In this document: positions 50,562-59,541 of the stretch, in pieces
Layout of the letters: each line of letters begins with the position of its first letter
Numbering within the stretch: position 1 is the stretch's first letter
Assembly: GCA_023424015.1 (NCBI GenBank)
Contig: JAFAEM010000016.1
Span: 62,001 to 126,000, forward strand
Direction: 5' to 3'
From: Bacteroidota bacterium
GTDB lineage: Bacteria > Bacteroidota > Bacteroidia > Chitinophagales > Chitinophagaceae
Length of the DNA: 64,000 bases
The notes under the pieces: generated by a model
Seen by the model: the letters and a program-made list of their open reading frames with translations, nothing else
Databases searched by the model: none
What the model was told of the DNA's origin: nothing
Made by a program: the position numbers and the translations under genes

Positions 50562-52733
50562 TCAGGGCAACGCAAAAGCCAGATAAGAATCACCTGATTT
50601 GTTTCCAATCTTGCCCCCGCCACAGGCGATGACAATATATTGTTTCCCGTTTAAAAAATAAGTAGCCGGTGTTGCGAAACCTGCTGCCGGCAACGCATGT
50701 TCCCAGACCTGTTTCCCTGTTTTTTTATCAAATGCCCTTATCTTCTCATCCTTGGTGGCAGCGATGAATACAAGCCCACCTTTTGTAACCAGTGGCCCTC
50801 CGTAGTTTTCAGTGCCTGTAATAGGAATTCCTTGTTTTGTCAGTTCTGCATATTCTCCCAGGGGAACCTTCCAAAGTAGTTTGCCTGTATTCAGGTCTAC
50901 AGCGTTCAATGTTCCCCAGGGCGGCTTGATGCCAGGGTAACCTTCTTCGTCAAGAAACCGATGATAGCCTGTCATGTTGTAGGGCACTTCATCCATGATA
51001 GATTGCTTTGCGGATCCGCTCACAGTATGCGATCCTTTATCGTTTGTCTTCAAAAGGAAACTGGTTATGGCATTTTTTTCTATATGGCTAAACTGTTGAA
51101 ATGCAGGCATATTATTTTTACCATTTTCAATAACCTGGTGCAAGGTCTTTTCGGTATACCTTTTTTCGAGATCGAGCAGCGAAGGATAAGATCTTCCGTC
51201 GCCGTTCAGATCGGTCCCATGACAGGACTGGCAATATTTACCATAGAGTGACTGACCAAGGGAGTTCAATGTGTTGAGTGTAGGTTTGATGGCAGGCACA
51301 TCGACCATGGTCAAAGACCAGGGAAGTTCGCTGGAATTCACATACATGATACCCGACTCAATATCCACGGCCGCGCCGCCCCATTCGCCGCCGCCATCAA
51401 AGCCTGGAAATATCCATACGCCTTCTTTTGAAGGTGGGGCAAACATCCGGTTATCTTTTACTTTCCTGAATTTTTCAAGTAATGCCGCATGCATTTCCGG
51501 GTTGCGGTCTGATACATCAGCTTCTGTAAATTCCTGCCTGGCGAATGGCTCGGGAAGTGTTGGTATGGGTTGAGTGGGCCAGGGTTCTTCTCCCGGTAAG
51601 GCCTCCATGGGAAAAGGTTTTTCTTCGACAGGGAAGACAGGTCTTCCATTGTCGCGATCAAAAACAAATATGTAACCATGTTTTGTGATCTGTGCAGCTA
51701 CATCCCGTTTTTTACCATTTATTTCTACCGTGACCAGGTTGGGGTTTGTTGGCAGGTCACGGTCCCACAGATCATGATGTACCACCTGGTAATGCCAGAT
51801 GTATTTACCCGTAGCCGCATCAAGCGCAAGGAGCGAATTCCCAAATAGATTTTGGCCCTTGCGGAATCCACCATAAAAATCGCCACTAACCGATCCGGTG
51901 GGAACATAAACAATACCGCGTTCTTTATCCAGTGACATCCCTGCCCAGTTATTGGCGCCACCTAGTTTTTTCCAGGCCTCTTTATCCGGCCAGGTCTCAT
52001 AACCCTTTTCACCTGGACGGGGAATCGTATGAAAGGTCCATTTCCGTTCACCCGTTAGGATATCAAAAGCGCGGATATCACCGGGTGCAGCATCGGCTGA
52101 CTCCATCACACGACAACCTACGATAAGTGTGTTCTTATAAATGACTCCTGGAGTACTTGATACAATGAACGGATTGTATGTACCGGGTTCCCGGTCGATA
52201 TGATCAGCCAGGTCGATATATCCATGTCCGCCAAAGCTGGTTACCGGCCTGCCATCATTAGCATTTACCGCAAAGATTTTTGAACCTGCGGCATATAAAA
52301 TCCTTTTATCGGAAGCATCCTGGTTTTGCCAGTACATCACACCACGATTTACTTTGAAATAAGCGTAGGGATCTTTATTAGCGAGGGTATCAAGGGATGC
52401 GGGATGAAACTGCCATTTCAATTGGCCATTGCCCGCATCCAGGGCCAGAAGAGTTAGTCGCGGTGAAGTGCCATACAATACTCCGTCGACCATGATCGGG
52501 TTACACTGGTTTTGTGAACGGTTATTGCTGTCTTTATCGCCGGATGAATAGGTCCATGCCAATTTTAAAGCGGAAACATTGTCAAGGTTGATCTGATCAT
52601 TTGATGAATAACGATTTCCTTCTGCCGAGCCTGCATAGGCCGGCCAGCCGCTATGATCCTTTTCGATTTTAGGTTTACAGTTGATTATCGCAATGGAGAG
52701 CAGGCAAAATAAAAATGTGCGGGCCATAGCCAT
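50562..52733 (-). CDS. PQQ-type dehydrogenase with C-terminal cytochrome c domain (lipoprotein)
   Basis: Protein of 723 aa. The lipobox IINCKP near residue 18 anchors it outside the cytoplasm. An eight-bladed propeller with tryptophan-docking repeats (LKLAWTYSSGDKD, GQLKWQFHP, ATGKYIWHYQ) is interrupted before its last blades by a monoheme domain with CQSCHGTDLNGDG near residue 500. The C-terminus KQYIVIACGGGKIGNKSGDSYLAFALP is typical of membrane glucose or sugar PQQ dehydrogenases. It probably oxidises a sugar or alcohol and passes electrons internally to heme. No PQQ biosynthesis gene is in the window. Confidence 0.85.
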   Translation of the reverse strand: MAMARTFLFCLLSIAIINCKPKIEKDHSGWPAYAGSAEGNRYSSNDQINLDNVSALKLAWTYSSGDKDSNNRSQNQCNPIMVDGVLYGTSPRLTLLALDAGNGQLKWQFHPASLDTLANKDPYAYFKVNRGVMYWQNQDASDKRILYAAGSKIFAVNANDGRPVTSFGGHGYIDLADHIDREPGTYNPFIVSSTPGVIYKNTLIVGCRVMESADAAPGDIRAFDILTGERKWTFHTIPRPGEKGYETWPDKEAWKKLGGANNWAGMSLDKERGIVYVPTGSVSGDFYGGFRKGQNLFGNSLLALDAATGKYIWHYQVVHHDLWDRDLPTNPNLVTVEINGKKRDVAAQITKHGYIFVFDRDNGRPVFPVEEKPFPMEALPGEEPWPTQPIPTLPEPFARQEFTEADVSDRNPEMHAALLEKFRKVKDNRMFAPPSKEGVWIFPGFDGGGEWGGAAVDIESGIMYVNSSELPWSLTMVDVPAIKPTLNTLNSLGQSLYGKYCQSCHGTDLNGDGRSYPSLLDLEKRYTEKTLHQVIENGKNNMPAFQQFSHIEKNAITSFLLKTNDKGSHTVSGSAKQSIMDEVPYNMTGYHRFLDEEGYPGIKPPWGTLNAVDLNTGKLLWKVPLGEYAELTKQGIPITGTENYGGPLVTKGGLVFIAATKDEKIRAFDKKTGKQVWEHALPAAGFATPATYFLNGKQYIVIACGGGKIGNKSGDSYLAFALP

Positions 52734-52836
52734 GGTTTAGCAGAAAGATAAGCAACCGGAGGCGAAGCAAAAAGCATTGGTATATGGGGGCGTATGAATC
52801 AAACAGGTTGATGCAACCAGGTTTGAAATAAAAATA

Positions 52837-53202
52837 CTAGTGGCTGGTTGTTGCGTCCGGGATATCTTCCAGGTTGTAATAAACTTTTAATCCCATTTCT
52901 TTGGCTTTTCTCACGTCTTCATCCGCGCCTTTTGACGCGCCTTCAAGACGAAGAATTGCGTCGCATCTTTCGAGCAGACGATGTGCTGCCGGGTATTGTA
53001 TTTCCTCCCAGGCGCTGTCGCCAGGTTTTTGTGAACCTGCCAGGCGGATAAGGGGTAAAGCCACCCATTCTCCAATCAACGGCAGGTGTCCCTTTCGAAA
53101 AATTGGCAGGGCTGCAGCTTCCAGCCGCTGCAAATTTTCTTTCATCCGCTGCGGATCGTCGTTCGTCCCGCTTCGATACGGCCCAGCAATCAGTATCAGC
53201 AT
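52837..53202 (-). CDS. DUF4406 / nucleoside 2-deoxyribosyltransferase-like protein
   Basis: Cytosolic protein of 121 aa. MLILIAGPYRSGTNDDPQRM opens a Rossmann-like fold as in DUF4406 and nucleoside deoxyribosyltransferases, followed by PIFRKGHLPLIGEWVALP near 33 and ERCDAILRLEGASKGADEDV near 78. The enzymatic role is not established. It lies 73 bases after sucC in transcription order, with a 7-base tandem repeat array between the genes, so its leader contains the repeats if read from the sucC promoter. Confidence 0.7.
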   Translation of the reverse strand: MLILIAGPYRSGTNDDPQRMKENLQRLEAAALPIFRKGHLPLIGEWVALPLIRLAGSQKPGDSAWEEIQYPAAHRLLERCDAILRLEGASKGADEDVRKAKEMGLKVYYNLEDIPDATTSH

Positions 53203-53218
53203 ATTTATTTTTTAAATG

Positions 53219-53274
53219 CATCCAGCATCCAGCATCCAGTATCCAGTATCCAGCATCCAGCATCCAGTATCCAG
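53219..53274. repeat. Eight tandem copies of a 7-base unit (YATCCAG)
   Basis: Exactly eight consecutive units of CATCCAG or TATCCAG in the order C C C T T C C T. The array ends one base before the sucC stop codon complement (53276-53278) and fills most of the gap to the DUF4406-like gene. On the coding strand the unit reads CTGGATR. Confidence 0.9.
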
Positions 53275-53275
53275 T

Positions 53276-54487
53276 CTACGCCACCGCTTTTTTCACCAAA
53301 TCTGCCGCTTCGCTAAGCAGGATCGCCGATTGCACTTTCAGGCCGCTTTCGTCGATCAGCTTTTTCGCTTCTTCCGCGTTAGTTCCCTGCAGACGAACTA
53401 TGATGGGAATATTGATATTGCCGAGATTTTTATACGCGTCAATTACACCCTGGGCCACACGGTCGCAACGAACGATTCCACCGAAAATGTTGATGAGAAT
53501 AGCTTTTACCGCCGGATCTTTTAAGATGATCTTGAAACCGGCTTCCACTGTTTGTGCATTGGCTGTACCACCCACATCAAGGAAGTTGGCAGGCTCGCCA
53601 CCACTAAGTTTGATCATATCCATAGTTGCCATAGCCAGTCCGGCGCCATTGACCATACAACCTACATTGCCATCCAGTTTTACAAAATTGAGGTTGTATT
53701 TGCCGGCTTCCACTTCGGTAGGATCTTCTTCTGTTACATCCCTTAACGACGCCAGGTCGGGATGACGCATCAGGGCGTTGTCGTCGAGATTCATCTTACA
53801 ATCCACTGCCACGATCTTATTATCAGCAGCCTTGAACAATGGATTTATTTCAAGCATACTACAATCAAGACCTACATAGGCATTGTATAAATTGGTAACG
53901 AACTTCACGCAGTTCTTGAATGCTTCACCACTAAGACCCAGGTTAAAAGCGATCTTCCTCGCCTGGAAGCCCTGCAATCCACCTGAAGGATGAACCCATT
54001 CCTTAAATATCTTATCCGGGGTATCATGAGCTACGTCTTCAATATTCATTCCTCCCTCAGTGCTATACATGATCACATTTTCTCCCCTGGAGCGATCAAG
54101 CAGGATAGACAGGTAAAATTCTTTGCGGTCGCTGGGCCCGTCATAATACATATCCTGCGCTACCAGTACCTTGTTTACCACTTTTCCAGCGGGTCCGGTT
54201 TGCAGGGTTACCAGTGTACCGCCCAGAATCTTCTTCGCGATATCAGCAACATCTTCCAGGTTCTTACCCACCTTTACACCGTTAATACCTGTTTCTTTTA
54301 CAGTACCTTTTCCACGTCCGCCGGCATGTATCTGCGCTTTTACAACAGCGAAATTGCTGCCATATTGGGTCTTGATCTGGCGGTAGGCTTCTTCCGCTTC
54401 ATGTACAGATGTGCAGGCAAAACCTTCCTGAACGGGGACATTATATTTTTTTAGAAGTTCTTTAGCTTGGTATTCATGCAGGTTCAT
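53276..54487 (-). CDS. sucC: Succinyl-CoA ligase, beta subunit
   Basis: TCA-cycle enzyme subunit of 403 aa that binds nucleotide and forms succinate plus ATP or GTP. MNLHEYQAKELLKKYNVPV is the family start; HAGGRGKGTVKETG near 52 belongs to the ATP-grasp fold; LEINPLFK near 205 and AILINIFGGIVRCDRVAQG near 320 are conserved. The alpha subunit sucD is not adjacent, so the two are encoded apart in this genome or sucD lies outside the window. A 7-base repeat array follows the stop at one base. Confidence 0.96.
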   Translation of the reverse strand: MNLHEYQAKELLKKYNVPVQEGFACTSVHEAEEAYRQIKTQYGSNFAVVKAQIHAGGRGKGTVKETGINGVKVGKNLEDVADIAKKILGGTLVTLQTGPAGKVVNKVLVAQDMYYDGPSDRKEFYLSILLDRSRGENVIMYSTEGGMNIEDVAHDTPDKIFKEWVHPSGGLQGFQARKIAFNLGLSGEAFKNCVKFVTNLYNAYVGLDCSMLEINPLFKAADNKIVAVDCKMNLDDNALMRHPDLASLRDVTEEDPTEVEAGKYNLNFVKLDGNVGCMVNGAGLAMATMDMIKLSGGEPANFLDVGGTANAQTVEAGFKIILKDPAVKAILINIFGGIVRCDRVAQGVIDAYKNLGNINIPIIVRLQGTNAEEAKKLIDESGLKVQSAILLSEAADLVKKAVA

Positions 54488-54504
54488 GGTCGAAAAAATT
54501 TTTG

Positions 54505-54512
54505 CGAAGATA
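54505..54512 (-). promoter_or_regulatory. -7 box of a candidate sucC promoter
   Basis: The minus strand reads TATCTTCG, the TAnnTTCG variant also seen before rpmE2. No TTTG sits at the expected upstream distance. It would give a leader of about 10 bases to the sucC start. Confidence 0.35.
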
Positions 54513-54664
54513 GTGTTTTGAGCCGGGAGACATCGGGCAGGTTTTGGGATGTTTAAAGATAAGGGTTGATGTAAAAGTGATCAATAGGCCATAGTACTAA
54601 CCAATAACTGATCTTTTCTTCCCATCTTCCCGCCTTCCCGGCAATAAAAGCTTTTTACAACGCG

Positions 54665-55387
54665 TCAACCCATATTATGAAACACTTTCTGCACATCTTC
54701 ATCCTGCTCCAGTCGTTCGATTAGTTTGCTGACATCCTCTGCCTGTTCGTCGGTGACGGGCACCGTGGTGGAAGGGATCCATTCAAGTTCGGCACTGATA
54801 GGGGTGAGGCCTTTGTCTTCAAGGGCTTTTTGCATATTGCCAAAATCGGTAAAACCCGCCCTGATCACCAGGATATCCTCGCCATTCTCACCGGTGCTTT
54901 CTCCCAGTTCTTCCAGGCCGAAGTCGATCAGTTCAAGTTCCAGTTCTTCAGCATGCAATCCTTCTGGCTTCAACTTGAAAACACCCATTTTTTTGAACTG
55001 GAATGCCACGCTTCCGCTATTACCGAGTGCGCCGCCTCCTTTATTAAAATGTGATTTTACGTTGGCCACGGTTCTTACATGGTTGTCGGTAGCGGTTTCT
55101 ACCAGGATGGCAACCCCATGTGGGCCATAACCTTCATACAGGATCTCTTCGTAGTTATCCATCTCCTTACCCTGCGCACGCTTGATGGCAGCCTCTACAC
55201 GGTCTTTGGGCATATTGACCGCCTTGGCATTTTGAAAACAACGGCGAAGTGCGGGATTGGTTGCCGGATCGGGTCCACCAGCTTTGACAGCAATAACGAT
55301 CTCTTTACCAATACGAGTAAACTGTTTGGCCATACGATCCCAGCGGGCAAACATCGTCGACTTGCGTACTTCAAAAATCCTTCCCAT
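54665..55387 (-). CDS. YebC/PmpR family DNA-binding or translation-associated protein
   Basis: Cytosolic protein of 240 aa, the standard length. The start MGRIFEVRKSTMFARWDRMAKQFTRIGKEI, in which the usual family opening AGHSKWANIKHRK is replaced by a variant, is followed by NMPKDRVEAAIKRAQGKE near 90, EGYGPHGVAILVET near 112 and NKGGGALGNSGSVAFQF near 140. The variant start is common in Bacteroidota members. The family was described as transcriptional regulators; some members aid translation of polyproline stretches. Single gene. Confidence 0.9.
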   Translation of the reverse strand: MGRIFEVRKSTMFARWDRMAKQFTRIGKEIVIAVKAGGPDPATNPALRRCFQNAKAVNMPKDRVEAAIKRAQGKEMDNYEEILYEGYGPHGVAILVETATDNHVRTVANVKSHFNKGGGALGNSGSVAFQFKKMGVFKLKPEGLHAEELELELIDFGLEELGESTGENGEDILVIRAGFTDFGNMQKALEDKGLTPISAELEWIPSTTVPVTDEQAEDVSKLIERLEQDEDVQKVFHNMG

Positions 55388-55435
55388 CGTAGATAATAGT
55401 GTTTAAATTTTGATTGCTATGATTTGGTCGGGTTG

Positions 55436-55464
55436 CAAATTTAGGATAATGACCTAAAACGAAA
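55436..55464 (-). promoter_or_regulatory. Candidate promoter of the YebC-family gene
   Basis: On the minus strand TTTCG (55464-55460) is followed after 16 bases by TAAATTTG (55443-55436), a perfect -7 box with a weak -33 box. It overlaps the downstream edge of the permease gene's terminator. Leader length would be about 40 bases. Confidence 0.4.
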
Positions 55465-55496
55465 AAGGGACGATACTTAGAAGTGTCGTCCCTTTC
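55462..55496 (-). terminator. Rho-independent terminator after the amino-acid permease gene
   Basis: Thirteen-base arms AAAGGGACGATAC and GTGTCGTCCCTTT (one wobble) with a six-base loop. Read on the minus strand the stem is followed by TTTTTCG. It lies 24 bases past the permease stop. Confidence 0.85.
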
Positions 55497-55519
55497 CGGT
55501 TATCGCAAACCCTTTTATA

Positions 55520-57181
55520 TTATTTTGACAATAGTTTTTTCACAAACACTACGAGGTGCACAGCAGCAAATACCACTGAGATATAAAGCAGTGTTCTATC
55601 GGCATCGAATCCAACAGCATACTGGTGTAAAAAGCCCGCGAGAATCAGAAGGCCGGCGAGTGCCAACCCGGTATAATTAGCGATCCGCAGACCTTTTCTG
55701 TTGCTGGAGCCGTCACCCAGGTGACTGTTTTTCGCACCATAAACCAGGTAAATATCAAGACCGATCAGCATCCATACCAACAGGCGTATCCAGGTATCCA
55801 TGGGAAGGAATACCATCATAAACAAACAGGTAGCGATACCGAGAATGGGCACTAGCGGAACCAGTGGCGTACGGAATGCTCTCGGAATCTCAGGCATTTT
55901 TTTACGCATTACCAGGATACCAATACAAACCAGGATAAAGGCGAAAAGTGTACCGATACTGGTCATTTCGCCAACGACACGTGCTGGTACAAAAGCGGCA
56001 AATGCGCTTACGAACAACATGAACAAAAGGTTGTTTTTGGCAGGTGTTTGTGTTTTGGGATTAACACTGGAGAAGATCTTTGGAATCAATCCGTCTTTAC
56101 TCATGCTATAGAAAACGCGACTTTGTCCCATCAGCATCACCAGGATCACAGAAGCATAACCGGCGAGGATCGCCACAATGATCGCCCTGTTCAGCCAGGG
56201 ATAGTCAGGTTGAATTACACCAGCAGCGTCAGGTTGACCCATATGCTCGATTGCAACAGCGACGGGGGCGATTGCATCAGAAGGATCAGCACCCAGGAAT
56301 GTTTTGTAGTTGGCAACACCGGTCATGACGTGCGCAAACAATAAATATAAGACCGTACAGATAGCCAGTGAACCCAGGATACCTATCGGCATGTTTCTTT
56401 TTGGATTCTTGGTTTCCTGTGCGGCCGTGCTCACTGCGTCAAATCCGATATACGCAAAGAATACGATTGCAGCTGCCCGGATCACACCACCCATGCCGTG
56501 GTTGAAGAAGCTTTCATGCCCGGGTTCAGTAGAAGGGATCAGGTAAGGATCATAATTGCTTGAATCGATATACTGCCATCCCAATATGATGAACGTCAGT
56601 ACAACCGCAACCTTCAGGAATACGATGATCGCATTGACAAAAGCGCTTTCCTTGGTGCCTTTTATCAGTAGCAGGCTCATCAATACAATTATAAACACTG
56701 CTGGCAGGTTAATGATCCCGCCATCCCAGGGTCCAACGATCAGTTCCTGTGGTAATGTAATGTCAAAGCCTTTTAAAAATTTAACGAGGTATCCGCTCCA
56801 GCTAATGCCCACAGTAGCGGCACCAACTGCATATTCCAGTACAAGATCCCAACCGATGATCCAGGCAATAAACTCTCCCATCGTAGCATACGAATAGGTA
56901 TAAGCACTACCGGCAACCGGTATCATGGATGCGAATTCAGCGTAACACAGTCCCGCGAAAAGGCAACCCAATGCAGCAACAACAAAAGAAATAGTAATAG
57001 CCGGTCCTGCATGGTTAGCGGCCGCCATACCGGTGATAGAAAAAAGCCCGGCTCCAATAATGGCACCGATACCTAATGCCACAAGTCCTGCGCCTCCTAA
57101 AGTTCTCTTAAGTGTGTGTGTACCTGTTTCTTCTGCCTCATTCAACAAGGCGTTCATGGGCTTTCTGACGAATAAACTCAT
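55520..57181 (-). CDS. APC family amino-acid permease (CAT-type)
   Basis: Inner-membrane transporter of 553 aa with 12-14 predicted helices. TLGGAGLVALGIGAIIGAGLF near residues 27-46 is the signature of helix 1 with the substrate-binding glycine stretch, GSAYTYSYATMGEFIAWIIG near 90-110 is helix 3, and FFAYIGFDAVSTAAQETKNP near 240 belongs to helix 6 and its loop. This layout fits the cationic amino-acid transporter branch (YfnA-like). The substrate is not certain. Single gene, divergent from the symporter gene at 57366. Confidence 0.9.
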   Translation of the reverse strand: MSLFVRKPMNALLNEAEETGTHTLKRTLGGAGLVALGIGAIIGAGLFSITGMAAANHAGPAITISFVVAALGCLFAGLCYAEFASMIPVAGSAYTYSYATMGEFIAWIIGWDLVLEYAVGAATVGISWSGYLVKFLKGFDITLPQELIVGPWDGGIINLPAVFIIVLMSLLLIKGTKESAFVNAIIVFLKVAVVLTFIILGWQYIDSSNYDPYLIPSTEPGHESFFNHGMGGVIRAAAIVFFAYIGFDAVSTAAQETKNPKRNMPIGILGSLAICTVLYLLFAHVMTGVANYKTFLGADPSDAIAPVAVAIEHMGQPDAAGVIQPDYPWLNRAIIVAILAGYASVILVMLMGQSRVFYSMSKDGLIPKIFSSVNPKTQTPAKNNLLFMLFVSAFAAFVPARVVGEMTSIGTLFAFILVCIGILVMRKKMPEIPRAFRTPLVPLVPILGIATCLFMMVFLPMDTWIRLLVWMLIGLDIYLVYGAKNSHLGDGSSNRKGLRIANYTGLALAGLLILAGFLHQYAVGFDADRTLLYISVVFAAVHLVVFVKKLLSK

Positions 57182-57310
57182 AAGTAGATTAATTGTGGTT
57201 TTGCGTATTCTCTAAGCAAGTGGACTAAAAATAGGTGGAAAAATAGGGATTTCTGCCAATAATGAACAAAAGATTTATTAACGGTTTGGCCTTAAACCAA
57301 TTCGGGTAAA

Positions 57311-57343
57311 TTGCAGAAATTTAAAAGTAAACCTTTAGTTTTG
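57311..57343 (+). promoter_or_regulatory. Candidate promoter of the dicarboxylate/amino-acid symporter gene
   Basis: TTG at 57311-57313, 22 bases, then TAGTTTTG at 57336-57343, a perfect TAnnTTTG. ATG 57366 lies 23 bases after the -7 box, leaving a leader of about 15 bases. Confidence 0.5.
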
Positions 57344-57365
57344 AGGCTTTACCATAGCATGTTAT

Positions 57366-58766
57366 ATGAATAAACGAAAGGCCGGACTGCTTTCACTCTT
57401 CCTGTTTACCGTCGTTGCAATCATTCATTTTCTTTCCCTGAAAAATTGGGTTAGTATCCCGGTTAATATACTTACCATCTCGCGTTGGATATTTGTTGGC
57501 AGCCTGGTTTTATTTGCCATTTATAAACGTTCGCTCACTACCTGGATACTGGTCGCCATGGCCATGGGGGTGGAGATTGGACTTGATTTCCGGGAATTCT
57601 CGCAAAATCTTTCTTTTCTTAGTACCATATTCCTTCGCCTGGTAAAGACGATCGTAGCCCCCTTACTCTTTGCGACCCTGGTAGTAGGTATCGCCAGCCA
57701 TTCCAACCTGAAACAGGTAGGGCGCATGGGATGGAAATCGCTTTTATATTTCGAGGTTGTGACCACTATCGCGCTGGTGCTGGGCCTGATCTTTATCAAT
57801 ATTACCAAAGCCGGAACGGGCATTGAAGTGCCTGAGGGTCTTTTAAAAGAGTTGCCCGAACCTGTTGTAAAGACATGGAAGGATCATATAATAGATATCT
57901 TCCCTGAAAATATTATTAAATCCATATACGAGGGCAATGTATTGCCGATCGTCGTGTTTAGCGTAGTCTTCGGGATTGCGCTGGCATTGCTAAATGAGCA
58001 GAAGAAAAAGCCGATGCTTGATTTTGCCGAGAGCCTGGCAGAAACGATGTTCCGGTTTACCAATATCATCATGTATTTTGCTCCCTTTGGCGTCGGCGCA
58101 GCAATCGCTGTTACCGTCGGGCATTTGGGCATTGATATATTAAAGAATCTTGGATTATTATTACTTACACTTTATCTGGCGCTGATCAGTTTTGTATTGC
58201 TGGTATTGTTGCCGGTCGCTTTGTTTATCGCAAAAATACCGTTGAAGCAATTTATCAAAGCTATTCGTGAGCCTGTTTCGATAGCGTTTGCCACCACCAG
58301 TTCCGACTCTGCCTTGCCAAAGGCACTGGAGAATATGGAAAAATTCGGTGTGCCGCGAAAGATCGTGTCATTTGTCATTCCAACAGGGTATACATTTAAT
58401 CTCGACGGAACCACTTTATATCTTTCCCTGGCTTCGGTCTTTGTTGCCCAGGCTGCAGGTATGAATCTTAGTTTTGGCGAGCAACTACTGATCGGGCTTA
58501 CGCTGATGCTTACCAGTAAGGGTGTAGCCGCAGTGCCACGGGCTTCACTGGTGATACTAATCGCGACGGCCAATACGTTTAATTTTCCCCTTTGGCCCAT
58601 CATGGCGATCTATGGTATTGATGAGTTGATGGATATGGCTCGTACCTCGGTAAACGTGATCGGGAATACCCTGGCCAGTTGCGTGATTGCCAGGTGGGAA
58701 GGTGAATTTGATGATCAAAAAGCGCTGGCTTTTAACGAGAGCGAAGCCGATGCAATTGTTGGATAA
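57366..58766 (+). CDS. Dicarboxylate/amino acid:cation symporter (DAACS family)
   Basis: Inner-membrane transporter of 466 aa that co-transports glutamate, aspartate or C4-dicarboxylates with Na+ or H+. Family marks include VKTIVAPLLFATLVVGIASH near 95, the first re-entrant loop serine region AFATTSSDSALPKALENM near 311, PTGYTFNLDGTTLYLSLAS near 338 and LMLTSKGVAAVPRASLVIL near 378. It has an extra N-terminal hydrophobic segment of about 60 residues before the usual start. It heads a plus-strand run with DedA and an MFS gene. Confidence 0.92.
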   Translation: MNKRKAGLLSLFLFTVVAIIHFLSLKNWVSIPVNILTISRWIFVGSLVLFAIYKRSLTTWILVAMAMGVEIGLDFREFSQNLSFLSTIFLRLVKTIVAPLLFATLVVGIASHSNLKQVGRMGWKSLLYFEVVTTIALVLGLIFINITKAGTGIEVPEGLLKELPEPVVKTWKDHIIDIFPENIIKSIYEGNVLPIVVFSVVFGIALALLNEQKKKPMLDFAESLAETMFRFTNIIMYFAPFGVGAAIAVTVGHLGIDILKNLGLLLLTLYLALISFVLLVLLPVALFIAKIPLKQFIKAIREPVSIAFATTSSDSALPKALENMEKFGVPRKIVSFVIPTGYTFNLDGTTLYLSLASVFVAQAAGMNLSFGEQLLIGLTLMLTSKGVAAVPRASLVILIATANTFNFPLWPIMAIYGIDELMDMARTSVNVIGNTLASCVIARWEGEFDDQKALAFNESEADAIVG

Positions 58767-58806
58767 AGCGTGTTTTCAATTTTTAAAAAAGCGGATTTAA
58801 TTTAAC

Positions 58807-59538
58807 ATGGAAAGTCTTTTGCATATTTTTTTACTGGAAAGTGGTGGATTTATCCAGCAGTTTATCGAATGGATTATAAACAATGGAGGTCTTTACTTTT
58901 TGTTGTTGGTAGTCTTTGCGGAAACTGGCTTGTTTGTCGGGTTCTTTTTACCCGGTGATTCATTGCTTTTTGCGGCTGGTATTTTTATGGGACGTCTCGT
59001 GAACCAACTGGCCGGTCTGCCGGCCGACACGTCGCATCCGTTTGGTTTTTATCATATTCTTATTATCCTCATGGTGATCGTGGCATCGGTGTTGGGCAAC
59101 CTGGTGGGGTATTGGTTTGGGTACAAAACCGGCCCGCTATTGTTTGAACGCAAGGATACCTGGATTTTTAAAAAGAAACATCTTTTTAAAGCAAAGGATT
59201 TTTATGATCATTATGGGAAGGCAACCATTTTCCTGGCAAAATTTCTACCAATCATTCGCACATTCGCACCCATTGTTGCGGGAATAGTGAAAATGTCAAG
59301 GCCGCATTTTATATTTTATAATATCGCGGGTAGTCTGGCATGGGTTTGTTCGATGATGCTGGGCGGATTCTTCCTGCAAACCTGGGTGGAAAAGAGATTT
59401 GGGTATAGCCTCAAGGATCATATTGAGGCCATTACGATCGTTATTATCCTGGTTACAACCTTACCGGTGTTGTATAAATTATTTTTTGCGAAAAAACCCG
59501 TGGTGCCGCCACCTACAGACACGAATGTAAATTCCTGA
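58807..59538 (+). CDS. DedA family membrane protein
   Basis: Inner-membrane protein of 243 aa with about six helices. FAETGLFVGFFLPGDSLLFAAG near residues 38-59 and KFLPIIRTFAPIVAGIVKMS near 143-162 are the two conserved re-entrant segments, with the essential arginine in the latter. DedA proteins are proposed to flip polyprenyl-phosphate or phospholipid in a proton-dependent way and support envelope integrity. It lies 40 bases after the symporter gene and 3 bases before the MFS gene, so it is part of one operon. Confidence 0.9.
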   Translation: MESLLHIFLLESGGFIQQFIEWIINNGGLYFLLLVVFAETGLFVGFFLPGDSLLFAAGIFMGRLVNQLAGLPADTSHPFGFYHILIILMVIVASVLGNLVGYWFGYKTGPLLFERKDTWIFKKKHLFKAKDFYDHYGKATIFLAKFLPIIRTFAPIVAGIVKMSRPHFIFYNIAGSLAWVCSMMLGGFFLQTWVEKRFGYSLKDHIEAITIVIILVTTLPVLYKLFFAKKPVVPPPTDTNVNS

Positions 59539-59541
59539 GCC

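Noticed and set aside
52943..53263. Minus-strand frame reading through the 7-base repeats
   Set aside because: It translates the tandem repeat as a periodic peptide and then runs out of frame through the DUF4406-like gene; it looks like a repeat artefact.
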